A stretch of 6,828 bases of DNA from Rhodospirillaceae bacterium (GTDB taxonomy: Bacteria > Pseudomonadota > Alphaproteobacteria > UBA8366), in the NCBI GenBank assembly GCA_002718015.1, contig PBCW01000045.1, forward strand, positions 1 to 6,828. The letters run 5' to 3'. Within the stretch, counting starts at the first letter, position 1; each line of letters opens with the position of its first letter. Positions 6,725 through 6,828 of this stretch are shown piece after piece. Position numbers and translations under genes: made by a program. The notes beneath the pieces are model-generated. The model ran no database searches and had not been told where the DNA came from. It saw only the letters and a list, made by a program, of their open reading frames with translations.

Positions 6725-6828
6725 GGTTTTGTTTCAGTGATTTTGTTGTCGAGCGTGTTATGCTCCAATTCAGCCCCCGAATGTTCCTCGTTTTGATCTA
6801 CCTCAGATTGATGAAGGTTCTCGGTAAT
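6712..6828 (-). CDS. C-terminal tail of an acidic protein, probably FliH (5' end outside window)
   Basis: The minus strand is open from the right edge to a TGA at 6714-6712, giving 38 residues (ITENLHQSEVDQNEEHSGAE and onward, ending ETKPAGT). The tail is hydrophilic and acidic with no recognisable domain. It is the gene immediately upstream of fliN, separated from it by 18 bases. In alphaproteobacterial clusters of the fliF-fliG-fliH-fliN type this position is held by fliH, the regulator of the FliI export ATPase that docks on FliN. The assignment rests on gene order only; the sequence itself does not identify FliH. Confidence 0.5.
   Translation of the reverse strand: MTENLHQSEVDQNEEHSGAELEHNTLDNKITETKPAGT

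Noticed and set aside
1..6828. An undescribed defence, mobile or biosynthetic system
   Set aside because: Every sizeable open frame with protein-like character belongs to a flagellar family or has a flagellar context; no transposase, integrase, toxin, nuclease or repeat array is visible.

Overview
The window is a chromosomal flagellar (fla/fli) cluster. Protein-level resemblance points to an alphaproteobacterium: an FlbD-type sigma-54 activator with the degenerate receiver seen in Caulobacter-like FlbD, a PomA-like stator protein placed next to fliN and flbD, and an alphaproteobacterial FliJ-like C-terminus. Base composition is moderate to AT-leaning, with many A/T-ending codons. That argues against the very GC-rich members of the class and suggests a lower-GC, perhaps marine or Rhodospirillales-like lineage; this placement is inference.

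Layout: a rightward gene fragment at the left edge (1-200) is the C-terminus of a FliJ-like export chaperone. It converges on a leftward block that fills the rest of the window. Read in the direction of transcription (right to left), the block is: the C-terminal tail of an acidic protein, probably FliH (6712-6828); fliN (6319-6693); a motA/pomA-type stator gene (5459-6301); flbD (4057-5397); flhA (1912-4017); and a 508-residue protein with a FliK-like C-terminal domain and internal repeats (292-1818). Gaps between the leftward genes are 17-93 bases, which fits one operon, possibly with a secondary promoter in the 93-base gap before the last gene.

Functionally, FliH and FliJ serve the FliI export ATPase. 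FlhA is the export-gate protein that receives chaperone-substrate complexes. FliN forms the lower C-ring (switch) and also docks FliH. The PomA-like protein supplies torque as half of an ion-driven stator. FlbD activates later flagellar promoters with sigma-54 RNA polymerase. The FliK-like protein would set hook length and switch export specificity through the FlhAB gate. The cluster therefore combines basal body, export, motor and regulation.

No stretch over 300 bases lacks a gene, and I see no tRNA, rRNA, insertion sequence, CRISPR array or phage gene. The long rightward open frames opposite these genes are antisense shadows. I found no convincing undescribed system. The points most worth a second look are the repeat architecture of the FliK-like protein, the stator gene without its B partner, the non-canonical receiver of FlbD, and small dyad structures in two intergenic regions.
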